This document shows positions 63,119 to 64,000 of a stretch of 64,000 nt of DNA, one piece after another. Positions within the stretch are counted from its first letter, which is position 1. Every line of letters starts with the position of its first letter. The notes beneath the pieces are model-generated. The model was not told where the DNA came from. It saw nothing but the letters and a program-made list of their open reading frames with translations, and made no database searches. The position numbers and the translations under genes were made by a program. The DNA is from Mycobacterium avium subsp. avium (GTDB lineage Bacteria > Actinomycetota > Actinomycetes > Mycobacteriales > Mycobacteriaceae): the NCBI RefSeq assembly GCF_009741445.1, contig NZ_CP046507.1, forward strand, positions 2,108,001 to 2,172,000, given 5' to 3'.

Positions 63119-64000
63119 ATGGAAACCTACGACCTCGCGATCATCGGAACCGGTTCGGGCAACAGCCTTCTCGATGCCCGCTTCGCCGGCAAGCGGACCG
63201 CCATCTGCGAGCACGGCACCTTCGGCGGAACCTGCCTCAACGTCGGGTGCATCCCCACCAAGATGTTCGTCTACGCCGCCGACGTCGCCACGACGATCCG
63301 GGAGGCGGCCCGCTACGGCGTCGACGCGCACCTCGACGGGGTGCGCTGGCCCGACATCGTCTCCCGCGTCTTCGGCCGCATCGACCCGATCGCGGCCAGC
63401 GGCGAAGAGTATCGGCGCTCCTCGGTCAATATCGACCTGTACCGCAGCCACACCCGGTTCGGGCCGGTGCAATCCGACGGCCGTTACCTGTTGCGCACCG
63501 ACGCCGGCGAGCAGTTCACCGCCGAGCAGGTGGTGATCGCCGCCGGGTCGCGGCCGGTGATTCCCCCCGCGATCCTCGAGTGCGGCGTCACCTACCACAC
63601 CAGCGACACCATCATGCGCATCCCCGCGCTGCCCGAGCATCTGGTGATCGTCGGAAGTGGCTTCGTGGCAGCCGAATTCGCGCACATCTTCTCCGCGCTG
63701 GGGGTGCACGTGACCGTGGTGATCCGCAGCGGCCGCATGCTGCGCCAGTACGACGACATGATCTGCGAGCGGTTCACCCGGCTGGCCGCGGCCAAATGGG
63801 AACTGCGCACCCAGCGCAACGTGGTGGGCGGCAGCAACCGCGGCTCCGGCGTCACACTGCGCCTGGACGACGGATCCACGCTGGACGCCGAGGTGCTGCT
63901 GGTGGCCACCGGCCGGATATCCAACGCCGATCTGCTCGACGCCGGGCAGGCCGGCGTCGACGTGGAGAACGGTCGCGTGGTGGTCGACGAGTACCAACGC
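63119..64000 (+). CDS. mtr: Mycothione reductase, N-terminal part
   Basis: Mtr reduces mycothiol disulfide with NADPH and FAD, keeping the actinobacterial thiol buffer reduced. The first 294 codons are present; the gene runs off the right edge, so the C-terminal interface domain with the catalytic His is not seen. The redox pair Cys39/Cys44 in GGTCLNVGC is at the M. tuberculosis positions, followed by IPTKMF, and the NADPH-binding VIVGSGFVAAEFAHIF is near 178-193. GAGG upstream supports ATG 63119. Confidence 0.96.
   Translation, partial: METYDLAIIGTGSGNSLLDARFAGKRTAICEHGTFGGTCLNVGCIPTKMFVYAADVATTIREAARYGVDAHLDGVRWPDIVSRVFGRIDPIAASGEEYRRSSVNIDLYRSHTRFGPVQSDGRYLLRTDAGEQFTAEQVVIAAGSRPVIPPAILECGVTYHTSDTIMRIPALPEHLVIVGSGFVAAEFAHIFSALGVHVTVVIRSGRMLRQYDDMICERFTRLAAAKWELRTQRNVVGGSNRGSGVTLRLDDGSTLDAEVLLVATGRISNADLLDAGQAGVDVENGRVVVDEYQR

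Overview
The window is a high-GC mycobacterial chromosome segment. Gene order follows the M. tuberculosis stretch from thyX through mtr (roughly Rv2754c to Rv2855), and several features point to the Mycobacterium avium complex: a single-chain long-chain acyl-CoA carboxylase of the kind described from M. avium subsp. paratuberculosis, and a two-copy 53-bp MIRU whose flanks match, as I remember them, both primer sites of the M. avium typing locus MIRU-VNTR 292. Compared with M. tuberculosis the block lacks the hsd/toxin genes between thyX and dfrA, aldR beside ald, lppU between rpsO and gpsI, Rv2787 beside sirR, the insertion sequences between ltp1 and truB, and dinF beside nrnA.

Layout. 1-3658 (minus): thyA-dfrA-DivIVA-like-AlkX-like glycosylase-thyX, a nucleotide and DNA-maintenance operon. 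3701-12621: dienelactone hydrolase, glycosyltransferase, fabG5, a small CX5C secreted protein, then fadD plus the fused carboxylase facing a divergent thioesterase. 12605-14897: flavodoxin-like protein, membrane protein, dapB, lipoprotein. 15063-23717: a DUF222-HNH (13E12) gene, a Rieske oxygenase with a Rossmann oxidoreductase and divergent TetR, and a set made of a flavin/2Fe-2S reductase, an EphD-type two-domain enzyme, a PF10118 protein and an SRPBCC protein. 23829-37571: ald, a nitronate monooxygenase, pepR, gpsI, rpsO, ribF, sirR, fadE21, ltp1, truB, pptT and pptH. 37701-43264: a DUF3558 protein and CocE hydrolase, DUF1802/DUF2277, echA16-like, a secreted protein and nrnA. 43239-48690: the rimP-nusA-ylxR-infB-rbfA translation operon leading into nrnA. 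48907-54745: two DUF4439-region genes, proS, an Eis-like acetyltransferase and efpA. 54779-61960: mqo, a GNAT, a magnesium-chelatase-like protein, cobO, cobB and cysG, ending the window with an alpha/beta hydrolase and the start of mtr.

Two themes recur. First, four short tandem arrays (58, 55, 53 and 51 bp units) sit exactly at gene junctions, and three of them encode tiny reading frames whose stops and starts interlock with, or abut, the flanking genes. The 53-bp pair forms an unbroken chain of 4-base or smaller overlaps from mqo to the cobalamin operon. Second, about a dozen genes have a TANNNT hexamer 5 to 8 bases before a GTG or ATG, the signature of leaderless mycobacterial transcripts.

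All assignments rest on reading translations and remembered family features; no database search was run. Many long open frames on the opposite strand are GC-driven shadows and are omitted.
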